DNA of 64,000 nucleotides from Ypsolopha sequella (taxonomy: Eukaryota; Arthropoda; Insecta; Lepidoptera; Ypsolophidae). The notes below the pieces were generated by a model, which saw only the letters and a list, made by a program, of their open reading frames with translations, made no database searches and was not told the origin of the DNA. Shown here in pieces: positions 23,516 to 37,600 of the stretch. Where the stretch lies: NCBI GenBank assembly GCA_934047225.1, contig OW204012.1, positions 13,144,001-13,208,000 on the forward strand. The letters are read 5' to 3'. The stretch's first letter is position 1. Each line of letters begins with the position of its first letter. Made by a program: the position numbers and the translations under genes.

Positions 23516-24002
23516 ACCTAATACTGGTTTGCTAGTAGATAGGAGGCCCACAGGCGTGGATTGCTTAGGGCATCAAGCAGCCTTAATCCGGCACTGATGG
23601 GGGAGGCCAGAAGAAGATGGGTGGTTACTGCACCGACAAGAGACAAGCGTAGCTCTTAAGTTATAGATAGATAGATACATAGAGGTGGTAGTAACAAAAT
23701 CGATAACCGAAATCGTTATCGAATACTCCATTATCTCGAGTCATCATCATTAATATCCCGATAGGTTCACCGTTATCTTAAACCAATCCGGTAAATGAAC
23801 CTTCAAAGTTTTTACGATGACCTTCTGTTTGAGTCGACGATCAATAATAAAAATAAATAGTTATTAACATATTAATTATTAATTGGTCATAGACCTCCGA
23901 AGTTTAATTACAATAAGAAAAGCATTGAGAGTTTGGTTACTTATCTACATTCATATTTTTCATTGTAAAATAAATATGATGATACTTATATGATATGACG
24001 GA

Positions 24003-24319
24003 TTAAGGCGATATGCGAAAAAAATACGGGTGTTTCTTTTCTGTGTATTTCATGAAATACACGGAAAATTTCAATACATTTCTGGTATGTGCATTTTGAC
24101 TATATAATCTAGTAACTATATAATCTATATAATTTTATCAGGTGTGTTTTAACAATATCTAGCGATTTGTTATTTGGAATTTTGCTAGCTATTTTAGTTT
24201 TTTTAATAATAATATAAAACCAACTTTTTTCCCTTTTGCCCTGAATCCACCCCTCTCGCACTGCGCGATTTTTCGCTTGGAGTGACAGTGACAAAAATAA
24301 AATTCACATAGCCTCTTAA
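24003..24319. mobile_element. TTAA-flanked MITE, copy D
   Basis: TTAA followed by GGCGATATGCGAAAAAAATA; right end CACATAGCCTC then TTAA. Interior CACCCCTCTCGCACTGCGCG. Confidence 0.7.
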
Positions 24320-24450
24320 CTTGAAATTTTGCTCGCGATACGCGACAATGGTTTCAATTCGGTGAAGCACATCTTAACTTATTTGACAGGACTAAACTTA
24401 ATTTTAGCGTTCTATCCTTGTCTTTTCGATAAAGAAAGAAAAAGACAGGA

Positions 24451-24880
24451 CGCTCATAAGGTTAGTCCAGTCAAATAAGTTAAGTCGTGTTACGAGGACG
24501 CTCATAAGGTTAGTCCAGTCAAATAAGTTAAGTCGTGTTACGAGGACGCTCATAAGGTTAGTCCAGTCAAATAAGTTAAGTCGTGTTACGAGGACGCTCA
24601 TAAGGTTAGTCCAGTCAAATAAGTTAAGTCGTGTTACGAGGACGCTCATAAGGTTAGTCCAGTCAAATAAGTTAAGTCGTGTTACGAGGACGCTCATAAG
24701 GTTAGTCCAGTCAAATAAGTTAAGTCGTGTTACGAGGACGCTCATAAGGTTAGTCCAGTCAAATAAGTTAAGTCGTGTTACGAGGACGCTCATAAGGTTA
24801 GTCCAGTCAAATAAGTTAAGTCGTGTTACGAGGACGCTCATAAGGTTAGTCCAGTCAAATAAGTTAAGTCGTGTTACGCC
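24451..24880. repeat. 48-bp minisatellite, nine near-identical units
   Basis: CGCTCATAAGGTTAGTCCAG begins at 24451, 24499, 24547 and so on to 24835, always 48 bp apart. An inverted partial unit lies just upstream (CTTAACTTATTTGACAGGAC at about 24372). The 162-codon minus ORF (16-residue repeats) is a by-product. Confidence 0.92.
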
Positions 24881-24889
24881 GAATCGACA

Positions 24890-25045
24890 CAATTATGTGC
24901 AGAGTCTGCGCTAACTGATGATAGACACTGGCTCGCTTGAAAACGAATTCGCGAAACATGTGTCGAATTCATTCGAAACGAATCTTGAGATAATTTCATG
25001 ACCTTCTTTCTCTACCTCCTCAAAAATTAATAATAGATTTGCAAT
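24890..25045 (+). repeat. Dispersed repeat with CGAATTCGCGAAACATGTG core, copy 1
   Basis: Shared over about 150 bp with 47600-47755 (TGAAAACGAATTCGCGAAAC; CATGACCTTCTTTCTCTACC). It directly abuts the 24.5 kb minisatellite. Confidence 0.7.
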
Positions 25046-25061
25046 ATGAGTGGGATTAGCC

Positions 25062-25430
25062 GTAATCCATCCATCACACCTAGTTCGTCCACTGCTGGAC
25101 ATAAGCCTTTCCAGAACTTTGCCATTCCCGGCGGTCATCATGGAAGAATTGCCCATACTCACACACGCTGGGCAGGCGGGTTGGTGAGCGCAGTGCCGGA
25201 ACCCTCGCACTACTGACGCCGCTGCCCGTCACCAGTCTGTTCCACATAAGGCCCGGCTATTAGAGATGGATATACCGCCATCCATCGGTCCCAGGCATGG
25301 TGGGCCTCCTGGTTTTTTGCCTGTGAGCTGTCCTCTTAATCTCCCCCGAATTACCTCGAGGGGGTCTCCAAGTAAGATGGTGGTACCACCACAGTCGAGC
25401 CCGGCATCAACTCTACCACCTGATAAAATT
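25062..25430 (-). repeat. Dispersed GATG-tailed repeat, copy 2
   Basis: Reverse-oriented copy of the 5.2 kb repeat, ending about 45 bp before exon 1 of the tetraspan gene, inside its presumed 5' UTR intron. Confidence 0.75.
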
Positions 25431-25474
25431 AGCCATAATAGCCATAATCAATTAGCCGTTTTCTTCAATTTCAG

Positions 25475-25503
25475 GTCCACCAATGACGTAGGAAACTGCA
25501 GCC
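25475..25503 (+). promoter_or_regulatory. 5' UTR part of tetraspan exon 1 with a two-codon uORF
   Basis: A strong acceptor (polypyrimidine tract, then TTTCAG ending at 25474) precedes the start exon, so a further noncoding 5' exon must lie upstream; I could not locate it. Between acceptor and main ATG (25504) lies a minimal upstream ORF, ATG-ACG-TAG at 25483-25491, out of frame with the main ORF. It ends 12 bases before the true start. Such a start-stop-like uORF could tune re-initiation. Confidence 0.6.
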
Positions 25504-25602
25504 ATGTCTCTGGCGGATGTGACTTCATCGCGGAGCTCGCCGTCACCGGAAGCGTGTCCCGAGTGCGACACTTCCGCCTCCGTCACTTCCGATTTACATA
25601 AG
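25504..25602 (+). CDS. Tetraspan gene exon 1 (start exon)
   Basis: Codes 33 residues beginning MSLADVTSS and ending SDLHK, then donor AAG|GTATTT. The context CAGCCATGT is a reasonable animal start. The two other plus frames hit stops. The frame is confirmed because it runs open, in phase 0, into the exon at 29646. The product is Ser/Pro-rich with a CPEC pair and no signal peptide. Confidence 0.75.
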
Positions 25603-28600
25603 GTATTTTCACTCATCTCCTCTAACATTTTGGGGTTATTCTTACACATTGGGAGGCCCGAGTGACGTAAACTGAGCTACAACCACTGATTACTGCAAAT
25701 ACCCTGCACAGTTACACCGAGACACAACTAACTGACTGTCACTGGTGCTGGGGGTAGGCTTCATGAAAGGAGCCTCCTCGAGTGACGTAAACTGAGCCAC
25801 AACCACTAATTACTACAAATACGTGCACCCTGCACAGTTACACCGAAACACTACTAACTGACTAATACTTTCACTTCAACTGGTGGTAGGATTCATGAAA
25901 GGAACCTCCTCGAGTGACGTAAACTGAGCTACAACCACTAATTACTACAAATACGTGCACCCTGCACAGTTACACCGAAACACTACTAACTGACTAATAC
26001 TTTCACTTCAACTGGTGGTAGGATTCATGAAAGGAACCTCCTCGAGTGACGTAAACTGAGCTACAACCACTGATTACTGCAAATACCCTGCACAGTTACA
26101 CCGAAACACTACTAACTTTCACTTCAACTGGTGGTAGGATTCATGAAAGGAACCTCCTCGAGTGACGTAAACTGAGCTACAACCACTAATTACTACAAAT
26201 ACGTGCACAGTTACACCGAAACACTACTAACTTTCACTTCAACTGGTGGTAGGATTCATGAAAGGAACCTTCTCGAGTGACGTAAACTGAGCTACAACCA
26301 CTAATTACTACAAATACGTGCACCTTGCACAGTTACACCGAAACACTACTAACTGACTAATACTTTCACTTCAACTGGTGGTGGGCTTCATGGAAGGAAC
26401 CTCCTCGAGTGACGTAAACTGAGCCACAACCACTAATTACTACAAATACGTGCACCCTGCACAGTTACACCGAAACACTACTAACTGACTAATACTTTCA
26501 CTTCAACTGGTGGTAGGATTCATGAAAGGAACCTCCTCGAGTGACGTAAACTGAGCTACAACCACTAATTACTACAAATACGTGCACCCTGCACAGTTAC
26601 ACCGAAACACTACTAACTGACTAATACTTTCACTTCAACTGGTGGTAGGATTCATGAAAGGAACCTCCTCGAGTGACGTAAACTGAGCTACAACCACTGA
26701 TTACTGCAAATACCCTGCACAGTTACACCGAAACACTACTAACTTTCACTTCAACTGGTGGTAGGATTCATGAAAGGAACCTCCTCGAGTGACGTAAACT
26801 GAGCTACAACCACTAATTACTACAAATACGTGCACAGTTACACCGAAACACTACTAACTTTCACTTCAACTGGTGGTAGGATTCATGAAAGGAACCTTCT
26901 CGAGTGACGTAAACTGAGCTACAACCACTAATTACTACAAATACGTGCACCTTGCACAGTTACACCGAAACACTACTAACTGACTAATACTTTCACTTCA
27001 ACTGGTGGTGGGCTTCATGGAAGGAACCTCCTCGAGTGACGTAAACTGAGCCACAACCACTAATTACTACAAATACGTGCACCCTGCACAGTTACACCGA
27101 AACACTACTAACTGACTAATACTTTCACTTCAACTGGTGGTAGGATTCATGAAAGGAACCTCCTCGAGTGACGTAAACTGAGCTACAACCACTAATTACT
27201 ACAAATACGTGCACCCTGCACAGTTACACCGAAACACTACTAACTGACTAATACTTTCACTTCAACTGGTGGTAGGATTCATGAAAGGAACCTCCTCGAG
27301 TGACGTAAACTGAGCTACAACCACTGATTACTGCAAATACCCTGCACAGTTACACCGAAACACTACTAACTTTCACTTCAACTGGTGGTAGGATTCATGA
27401 AAGGAACCTCCTCGAGTGACGTAAACTGAGCTACAACCACTAATTACTACAAATACGTGCACAGTTACACCGAAACACTACTAACTTTCACTTCAACTGG
27501 TGGTAGGATTCATGAAAGGAACCTTCTCGAGTGACGTAAACTGAGCTACAACCACTAATTACTACAAATACGTGCACCCTGCACAGTTACACCGAAACAC
27601 TACTAACTGACTAATACTTTCACTTCAACTGGTGGTAGACTTCGGTCGTGACTTGTCACCACCCTCATGACGAAACCATGCCGCCAAGCGACTCGTCATG
27701 TTCCGGTGTGACTTCATGAGAAGTGGTACCTGGAGTGTGGTTAGAGGCAGCTGGCAAGTATCAGTCATTCGTCCGTTACCGGCTTCCGTAGATTTCGCGG
27801 AAATACCTTGACAACTTTATTGTTGCCACGTATTATGTGTTCTATGGTTGTCACTGTCACTATAACTGGAAAAACGCGCAGTGCGAGAGGGGTGGATGCA
27901 GGGCGAAAGAGCAAAAAGTACCTAAGTATGTTCTTTAATTTTCATGTTAAAAAAGAACTAAAATAGCTTGCAAATAGCATGGTAAGAGTGAAATTTATTG
28001 AAAAAGGAGTCACTTTGCGGTAATCCATCATGAATTTGTGGATATATTAATAATTTGCAATATTCCGCTAAACACTCTTACCATGCTATTCAAAATGCAG
28101 ACTCAAGCACCACCCACCCTCCCGCATAAAACATGCACAAGCAAAGCAAGCAGTACGAGCACAAAATAAAGCAATCTTAAATAACAAGCAAGAAAACTTA
28201 TCAACACGTGTTTCCACCTCTAAACGAGGCATCCTCGGGATATGTAGTCCGCCCGACCGCTCGAAAGCAAAAAATTATTTTTTTTTATAAATTTTAAACG
28301 TGTAATGGAAAAAATCTAGATATTGTTAAAATCCATCTAACAAAAAATATGTTTGAGTTCTGTACGTGATTCATATTCGTCGAACTAGGGGAAAAAGTGT
28401 GTGTTTGAAGACCTAATTTCAATAATTATTTCTATCGAGGAAAATTTATCAAAATATGTTTTTCAAAATCAAAACCCTATCAATAGTAAAATATCAGAAA
28501 CTTATTACAATTTTCGAGTATTTCACGAAAAACATCGAAAAAAAAGCAGCCCTATTTTATTTACATTTTCCTTGGACGAATAAACCATTTTCACTCTCGC

Positions 28601-31600
28601 TTTTTGGGCGAGCACACTTCATCCTAAATCTCATCGACACTATCCATTAGATGCGGTAGTGGCCAAGCGTAAGTCCATTATGAATTTTAAAAAACCGGTC
28701 AAAAAACAAAAAAGTGTGAGTCAGACTCGCGTACCTAGGGTTCCGTAATTCGACAGTTTTGGGAATTTTGTTATTTTGTTTTCGTCAATTTCTCAACCGC
28801 TATATTTACGTAAGCACATAATACCATGATTTTTTTAAAATTTTTGTTCTCCAGTTTTGGAGATAACCCCATCTATCTATCTCCATAACTGCTGAACCGA
28901 AAAATATACAAATACATAAATTTTTTTGTAGTTTTCCGAGGATTTCTCGAAATATATGCAGGTAAATATAGCCAAACTATATATTTTTACAATCAAATTT
29001 TCAACATCTACAATTTTATATCCATATTGTATTTTTATAAAATTTTATTTTTCATTTTTTTAACTTTTTTTTAACTTTCTTATTTGTGTTCAACAATTTT
29101 TTATTCGCTACAGTTTTCCTGTAATTGGCTTATATTAAACTACATACATTTTATTATATATATTTATTGTAAACATTTATATACAGTTTTTTCATATTTT
29201 TCTGTCCACCAATTTCAGACATAAATTTTTTTGTGCTTTTTCAAAGATTTGTCGAAATCAGTGCCCAAAAATAAAAATAAAAATAAAAATTACAATCAAA
29301 TTTTTAATATCTACAATTTGATACCCATACTGTATTTTAGGATATTTTTTTTCTTTCGTTTGCATTGGAAATATCGTGAACAATTTCAAAATTTTTATTT
29401 TTTTTACACCGTTTTCTGTGGGCATATTAATGCTATTTTTGTGCCAAATTTCAAGTCTTTATCTTTATCGGTACTAAAGTTATGAGGTTGTGTGACATAC
29501 GGACGGACGGTCAACGGAGTCTCACCATAAAGGTTCCTTTTGTACCATTTAGGCACTACGGATAACGGAATCCTAAATATACGACATTCTTTGTCAGCCT
29601 TTTCTAACTTGAAAATATTTAATGTAATTTCTTTTCCTGTTCCAGTACCAAGTAGCATGCACTTGCAAGCCGAATTCGGCTCAGTACGCATGCGCCGACG
29701 AGCCAGGCCCCCCTCCACCCGCCAAGAGCGACGTACCCCCCGCACTCCCGCCGCGACCACCGGCCAGCGTGCTCGCTACTAACAGGAGAAATAATGGTAA
29801 TTTTATCCTTATTTTTTGTTCAGTAAGGTGTAATTTCCTTTGCTATGCTGGGAAGAATAAAGCTTCCTGGAAGCGTGCTCGCTACTTACAGGAGAAATAA
29901 TGGTAATTTGAATCTTATTTTCGGTGTAGTTAAGTTTAAATTCCTTTGTTGTGATGGGAAGAGTGAAGCCACCTGACTACGGCAAGCATTTTAATCTTAT
30001 TTTTAGTGCAGTTAGCTATAATTTCCTTTGCTATGCTGGGAAAAATAAAGCTACCTGGAAGCGTGCTTGTTACTTATAGAAGAAATAAATTGTTTTCTTG
30101 AAATTTGTCTCTAGTTGATCTTTTCTAGTTTATAATGCACTTAAATAGTACTTTGAATAAATATGTTATGGTAATTTAAACCTTAGTTTTGGTGTAGTAA
30201 GGTTTATATTTCTTTGGTGTGCTGGAAAGAGTGAAGCCACCCGCCACCAACAGACGTGCTCGCTTCTCATAAAAGAAATAATGATAATTTGGACTTTACG
30301 TTTTGAGTAGATGCTGGGAAGAGTTAAATCTACAAGCGTGCTTTCTACTGCTAGGATGAATAATGATAATTTAATCTTTAATTATTAGTGTATGTAGTAG
30401 GGTTTAAATTCCTTTGGTATCATGGGAGTAAAGAAGAGTAAAAGAAGAGTAAAGCCACCCGCCAACATCAAGCGTGATCGCTACTTACTAACTGGAGAAA
30501 TTATATCTAATGTCTACTGCTGTTAAGGTTGAAATTAGATTAAACCGTTTAAAAAAACAAAACTCGTAGAAGTTTCAAAAAGAAATTATACTAAAAGTCA
30601 ATGTCAAAAGTATCCAGAATAGAAGAGCTTGTATGTCTAGATTGATGGATGTGGTAAAAGCGAGAAAAATATGTCAAGACCGTGGCAGATGGAAATCTGT
30701 AGTCTCTGCTTACTAAGCAATATAGTATATGTCATATACTATTATATTTTTAATGAATGTTTCTCGTATAAATTATGTTAATTTATTTATCTTAAAAATA
30801 CACATACATTTCCGATTTAGTCCAAAATATGACACCTAAGTAATTTGGACATTATCAAAATAAATAACTAACAGGAATGAAAGAGTAAGAACTGAACTAC
30901 AGTGGATAGAGCAAAAAAAAAAACGTATATCAAAATTTATTCTTCAAAAAAAACCGCCCAAGTGCGGGTCAGACTCGCGTACCTAGGGTTCCGTATCGTG
31001 GATGATGAATTTAATTTTGTAATTTTTTTTTCGTGAATTTCTCAACCGCTTTATTTTTCCCGTAATCTTTATGTAAACACATATTACCACGATTTTTTTC
31101 ATATTTTTCAGTCTACCAGTTTTGGAGATAAGGGGGGCATAAATTTTTCTGTGATTTTTCGAGGATTTCTCGAAATAGATGCAAATAAATATAGCCAAAC
31201 CGTATATTTTTACGATCAGGGTATCTAAAACGGCCGACTTGGGTGAATCATAAAATGATTTGAAAGTAGGATGGATTTTCACGCTTGCAAAAGAGACGGC
31301 ATTAGAACTGAATCATAATATAATTCATCCAAAGCGGCCTTTTAGAGGACCTGCTCTTTAATATCTACTATTTGATACCTATATTACCCATATGGTATAT
31401 TTATTAAATATATTTTTTATTTATTTTACTTTTTTTTTATATTACTCATTTGTACTCAACAATTTTTCAATCGCTATAGTTTTCCTGTAATTGGCTAAGT
31501 ATGATCATTTAGTCAGATAGTCATTTTTTACATATTTTTTGGTCAAAGAGTTTCGGAGATAATGGGGGGGTAACCATACATATTTTGTGTTTTTTTAGAT

Positions 31601-34600
31601 TTCTCGAAACCAGTGCCAGTAAATATAGTAAAAGTGTTTACCTTTAGAATCAACTTTTTAAAATCTACAATTTCATACCCATATTGTATTTTTAGGATAA
31701 TTTTTTTTCTCACTTTTGTTTTTGATATGTTTTTTTCATATGTTTTTTTACACTGTGATATGTTGTGTGTGCCAAATTTCAATTCTTTATCTTCAACGGT
31801 GCTAAAGTTATGAGGCTGTGACATACGGACTGACAGACGGACAACGGAGTCTCGCCATGAACGTTCCTTTTGTGCCTTTTAGGTACTACGGAACCCTAAA
31901 AAGCAACTTGCAAAACTGGTGTAATATATAAAAAAAAGACCGTCCTCACGGAATACAGGTTTCCTTTCGATATGCTACATGCGAAGTTATCGTTGAATTG
32001 TTATTGGGAATTCAATTCTCATCGGTAACTATAACAATTTATTTACCTGACCATTCATAAAAACAACCTACCAATTTTTTGAAAAGATTTTGCGTCAAAA
32101 CGCCCATCCTTTTTGTCGGATGCACGCTTTTGTAACTAGTGATGCATAGCTCTCTATAGAAAGCACATATTAAAATCTATAACTGGCAGTCGAAACGAGA
32201 AGTAATAAAATATGTATGTAAGCTCTTTTTACCTGCTCCTATGGAGTGATCTCGATTCTGCGCAATCCGAATCTCATTGTCAGATTCATAACCTAGTGCC
32301 ACTTGTCCTAAAGAACTTTGATTTAGTAATGTTACACCAATTTTGTAACAAAAATATTCATGACACAAATGGCCGTGACAATCAATTTCGTGTATTATTA
32401 AAGGAGTTTTTTGTTAACCAATCAGAGAAAGATGCAAAACGAGTGCTAATTTAAGAGTAAACAAATTCTAAAAATGAAAATTGTGGACTTATATTTTATT
32501 TTTAGTGACATTGTGTGCTGGTTTATATAATAATGGACGAAAACAAGTGCTATAATAATTCCCTGTGTTCATTCTCATTGTGATATACTTGTTAACCGTA
32601 TTTTCACGTAAAAATTGTAATTTCTTCCTAGTCTTGTTAAAAATATCGATTTTTTCGGAATGGCGCGAAGGGATGCTCTTTTGAAACTTCCCTCATAAGT
32701 TCTATCCGGATATTTGTAAACTTTTCTTGTGTTTTTAAATAAAACCATGCCCCACTTAACCCATTCAGTTATCGACTTCCGATAACATTTGAGGAATAAT
32801 GGAGCGGGATAATATAGTGTTCTAAACCAAAACAGTATTAAAAATGTAGCCAAAAACTTTAAGGACTCGAAAATAACTGGCCAATTTTTAAAGTGATAAT
32901 CTTGCCAAATATCTATCAAAGATTTAAACCTAAATAATTTAATTTAAGATATTTATTGTGTCCATTGCTGAAAGGAAAGACATTAAAATAATGGCGATGC
33001 TAATGCATGCCTTACAATACCAGGTCGCCGCATCACAATCGACAATATCTTCGGATGTAGCACAGCACTATGTGCCACCGCCGCCGTATTTTGGTTGGTA
33101 TTTTTTTGGTACATTATTTATTACAAATTTAAGTGTTTTTTAATAAAATCGGTTAAGTGCGAGTAAGTCTCGTGCCCTGAGGGTTCCTTACTATTAGTAG
33201 AAATGAATATACATACTTAGTATATTGCTTACAAAAATTTGTTTTAAACTTAAAAGTTTGAACTGAGCTTAAAGTTTATGTGTATGAAATTGATTACATA
33301 AAAGGCAATAAAAAAATTCGCTTGGATTTAGGGGTCTTTTTAAGAGCACCATAGAGTCGTATATACGCTACTGTGGGAGGTATTTTTGGTTTTAACTTGA
33401 TATATCATTCATTCATTCATTCACTATGAATATTTATTAAATACATTAAAATTATTACATGTAAGTTGTTTATTTAATAGACGATAAGTTTTGAATAGTT
33501 TGTACATAACAATTGGAGATGAGTATATTTTCTTATTTCATACTTTTTAGAGCTTGATATTACAGTAGTCGGGTTTTAGTTTTTGAACTCATTGTTTTAT
33601 TAGGTGGTCAACCTATTATAATATAATAATTATTATCCATAAACTTTTAGTGGTTATGTTTAGCACATAACGCGTCGTATGGTCGTCTACCTAACAGAAG
33701 GTTATTACTACACTCGATTTAAATAAAAAATTTGGTTACAGTCAGGCGCGGTCGCAGTCTTCGATTTAGGGGGGGGGTCGTCATGGCTCGGGCAGAGTCC
33801 CTCGCATTTTGAGATTTCCTTTCAGCCGCCTTGCGCATTTATTTAAGAGCGCACCGAGCTTTTTACACATACAAACACGTTTTTATAACCCTTGTTTGAA
33901 GTAGTAAACAATTAAATTAAAATATAGGGAAATATATTGGTATTATTGGGTTTATATACTAGACTGTATACACCATGGAAACACTATTTGATAAAGTTGG
34001 CTCGATAGAATAAATTCACAAAGTTACCTCTTTTCGAGTAATTTTTTCCTCTTTTTCCCTACTTTTTTATATAAATAAGTAATTTAATATGATGATTCAT
34101 TTACTAAAATAAAGTTCATAGATAACTGAAGCGTTTATTCACGACAGTTTTTTACTTAAGAACAATATGATGAAAATAAAAACTAGAAACATGGAAACAG
34201 TGCAAAAGTTTGGTTATTTTCTTTACTCTTTACACATAAAGAAAAAGATAGAGACAAAGGCAAACGCTCGGTGCGCCCTTAATAATCTATTCAAAATGTT
34301 CTTAACCCGTCAAGTTTTAGGAGGTTTTCGAATCAGCACGGGTGATTTGGGGGGGGGGGGGTCATGACCCCCGTGACCTCCCCCCTCTTACCGCCACTGA
34401 TTACAGTGACTGCATAACCTTAGAACTGTGCATCATTCTTCCATCAGCCCGTATTCGTTCACTGGACATAGGCCTCCCCCATATTACGCCACTCTTGGCG
34501 GTCCTCAGTCATCCTCATCCAGCCGCCACCCGCAACGTCCTTCAGATCGTCAGTCCAGCGGGCACGAGAGCGGCCTCCGCTACGCTTTGCTGTACGTGGT

Positions 34601-37600
34601 CTCCATTCCAATGCCTTACGGCCCCAACGGTCATCACGTCGGCGACAAATATGGCCAGTCCACTGCCACTTCAACTTACTGATTCGGCAGGCTATGTCGG
34701 TCACCTTCGATTTCTGACGGATATCTTCGTTTCGGATTTTATCCATCAGAGATATCCCAAGCATAGCCCGCTCCATAGCTCGTTGAGCGACCTTGAATCG
34801 GCGGATCAAGCCTTTGGTAAGAGACCACGTCTCAGCGCCGGCGCCGTTCGTCGTCACGTCATTCCAGTGAGGGAAACTAACGCGTCAAAAAACGTTTTAC
34901 ATGATCTAAATTCAGTATTGTTCGTGTACTCTAGATATCGTTTTGAATAAAATCTGCGGGCATTGTTTTAGGTTAGTCTTCTTCAGTCACACCACAAATT
35001 GACAAACTAGATTTTTGCTTTCACGTTTTTTTTTTTCGTGGGAACCAGAACTTACCGTAGATACGATCTTATATGGATTATTGACGTTAATAAAACTAAC
35101 TAGTCATTCTCTAAAGGTGGTAGAGCTGATGCTGGGCTCGACTGTGGAGGTACCACCATCTTACTTGGAGATCCCCTCGAAGTAATTCGGGGCAGAGTAA
35201 GAGGACAGCTCACAGGCAAAAAACCAGGAGGCCCACCATGCCTGGGACCAATGGATGGCGGTATATCCATCCCTAATAGCCGGGCCTTATATGGAACAGT
35301 TTCAGTTTCAGTTTATTTATTCTTCAAACAATTTACATTGTATTGGAAAAACAATCTTATAATTAACTTATTTTACAAATCTTAAAATTATAATGACATT
35401 GTATGTATCAGGTTCTTAATTTGATGCAATGTTAATAAATAATAGTAATGGTAATGGTAATAAAATGTCTATTAGTTATCAAATTTATGTCAAAAGTATA
35501 AGGTAAAGGACAAAGATCTAGGACGTCAAGTATTGTCAAAGAAATAAATCATCCAGTGAGTACAGACATTTCTCAAGCAAGATTTTTTTTAGATTAGTTT
35601 TAAAAATACCAGTTGAGTCAATTAGCTTCAAACTTAAAGGCAACGCGTTGTAATATCTAACAGCTTGGTAGCAAGCACTGTGTTCCGCAATTTTCAACGA
35701 GGGAGGCACAGTATTGATCCGGACATCTTTGCGCCTCGAATTTAATCTTTGTACTTTGTCATCCGGAGTTTCTAGCCTAGTAATATGTTTGGAAAAATCA
35801 GATAACAATACGTATATGTATAAAGAAGGTACGGTTAACACACCCAGCCTAGCGAAATGATCCTTGCAAGATGTCCAAGGTGGAATTCTGACTATAGTGC
35901 GTATTGCTCTTTTTTGCAATACAAACGCTTTTGTGAGGTTATACTTATAGCTGTTACCCCAAAATTTTATGCTATAACGTAGTCTGGATTCTACTAAGGC
36001 GTAATAAACTGTTAGGAGATGTTCCTGTGCCACTTCCTCTCTTAAACTTCTAAGTGCATAGCAGGCTGAACTTATGGTACTCTCTATCGCTTGTAGTTCC
36101 GGTTTCCAATTTAAGCATGAGTCCAATCTAACGCCTAAGAATTTAACCTCATCAACTTGTGTAATAGTGATGCCATTTATTGAAATTTGTAGTGTATCAT
36201 TATTTCTAGCTGTAGTTTTGAACAACATCACATTAGTTTTATTTGCGTTTAATTTAAGATTGTTGCAAACAAACCATGCCTGGAAAGCCAACATAGTGTC
36301 CTGTACTCTATCATTGAGATCATTTATGTTGTCAGAACTGATTACTGCATTTGTATCATCAGCAAATAGCACTATATGTATGCCAGGGACTTTGTTTTTT
36401 ATGTAGTCTATCAGGTCATTGGTAAAAATTGTGAAGAGAATAGGCCCTAATATAGACCCTTGCGGTACCCCACGCGTTATCGTTCTGACATTAGATCGCG
36501 CCATATTTTCCATCCCTTTATTTGTACATTTGATCTCTACATATTGGCTTCTATTTTTTAAGTAGCTTTCCATTAAACGCAATAAGCCTTTCCGGACACC
36601 ATAATGTTCCAATTTGCCCAACAGAATGTGGTGGTCAACAGTATCAAACGCCGAGCTAAGATCTAAGAAGAGCGCCGCAACCTTCTTTTTTTCGGAAAGA
36701 TATCTCACCGTATCATCGATCAAAGTTTCTACCGCATCTGCAGTACCAATACCTTTCCTGTATCCGTACTGTCTATTGTTCATTACTTTGTTCAAAGATA
36801 AATGCGTACAAAGCCTATGTTGCAGTAGTTTCTCAAATATTTTAGATGTTGTTGGAAGAACAGAAATTTGTCTATACATTTTGGCGTCTGTTTTGGACCC
36901 TTTTTTGAAAACCGGTATTACTTTTGCCAACTTAAGTTGTTCTGGAAAAATCTCATTTGCAACACATTCATTAAACAAATGTGTGAGGGGGAGTGCTAGT
37001 AGATCTATATTGTCCGTAAATACGTTTATTGTTATTTCATCCCATCCTGATGATTTCTTGTTTTCCATGGAAAGAACTAACTTTTTTATCTCACACTGTG
37101 TAAACGGTCGACATTCCATGTCATTTCCTACAATATTAACACTTTCTTTCAATACCGATATAGCAACATTTGGGTTCACTAAATCATACCCGACTCCTAA
37201 ATTGAAATGTTCTGAAAAAACATTAACGATATCTTTCGGATCAGTTATTATTTTATTGTCACATTTTAAAATTAAATTATCTGTTTTTTTATCGCTCTTA
37301 TTCCTATGCCTATTGATTATCTTCCAAATTGCCTTGCTACTGTTTTTGGCAACAACTAATTCTTTTGCTATCGTCATTTTCTTCAAATTGCGAATTACTT
37401 TGCGATACAGTCTTATATATGTCGTCTTATAACTTATTATAGAACTGTCAGAGTGAAGATTTATATTAGTCAAAACGCGTTTCATTTTACTTGAGGTTCG
37501 TATTCCCTTAGTTACCCAGTTTATTTTATTTGCTTTTTTTACGTTAACCTTCCTTTTAACTTTTTTAAAACTATCCCTGAAGAGTTGAGTCAGCTTGGAT

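Noticed and set aside
24404..24892. 162-codon minus-strand ORF with a 16-residue repeat
   Set aside because: The 48-bp unit is divisible by three, so any stop-free frame stays open; there is no start context, domain or splice link.
25266..25649. ORFs of 111 codons (plus) and 65 codons (minus) over exon 1
   Set aside because: The plus ORF runs from a dispersed repeat into exon 1 in the wrong frame; the minus frame lacks acceptor and donor, while the plus exon has both and joins exon 2 in phase.
36614..37432. 272-codon plus ORF opposite the LINE reverse transcriptase
   Set aside because: Antisense shadow of the RT frame.
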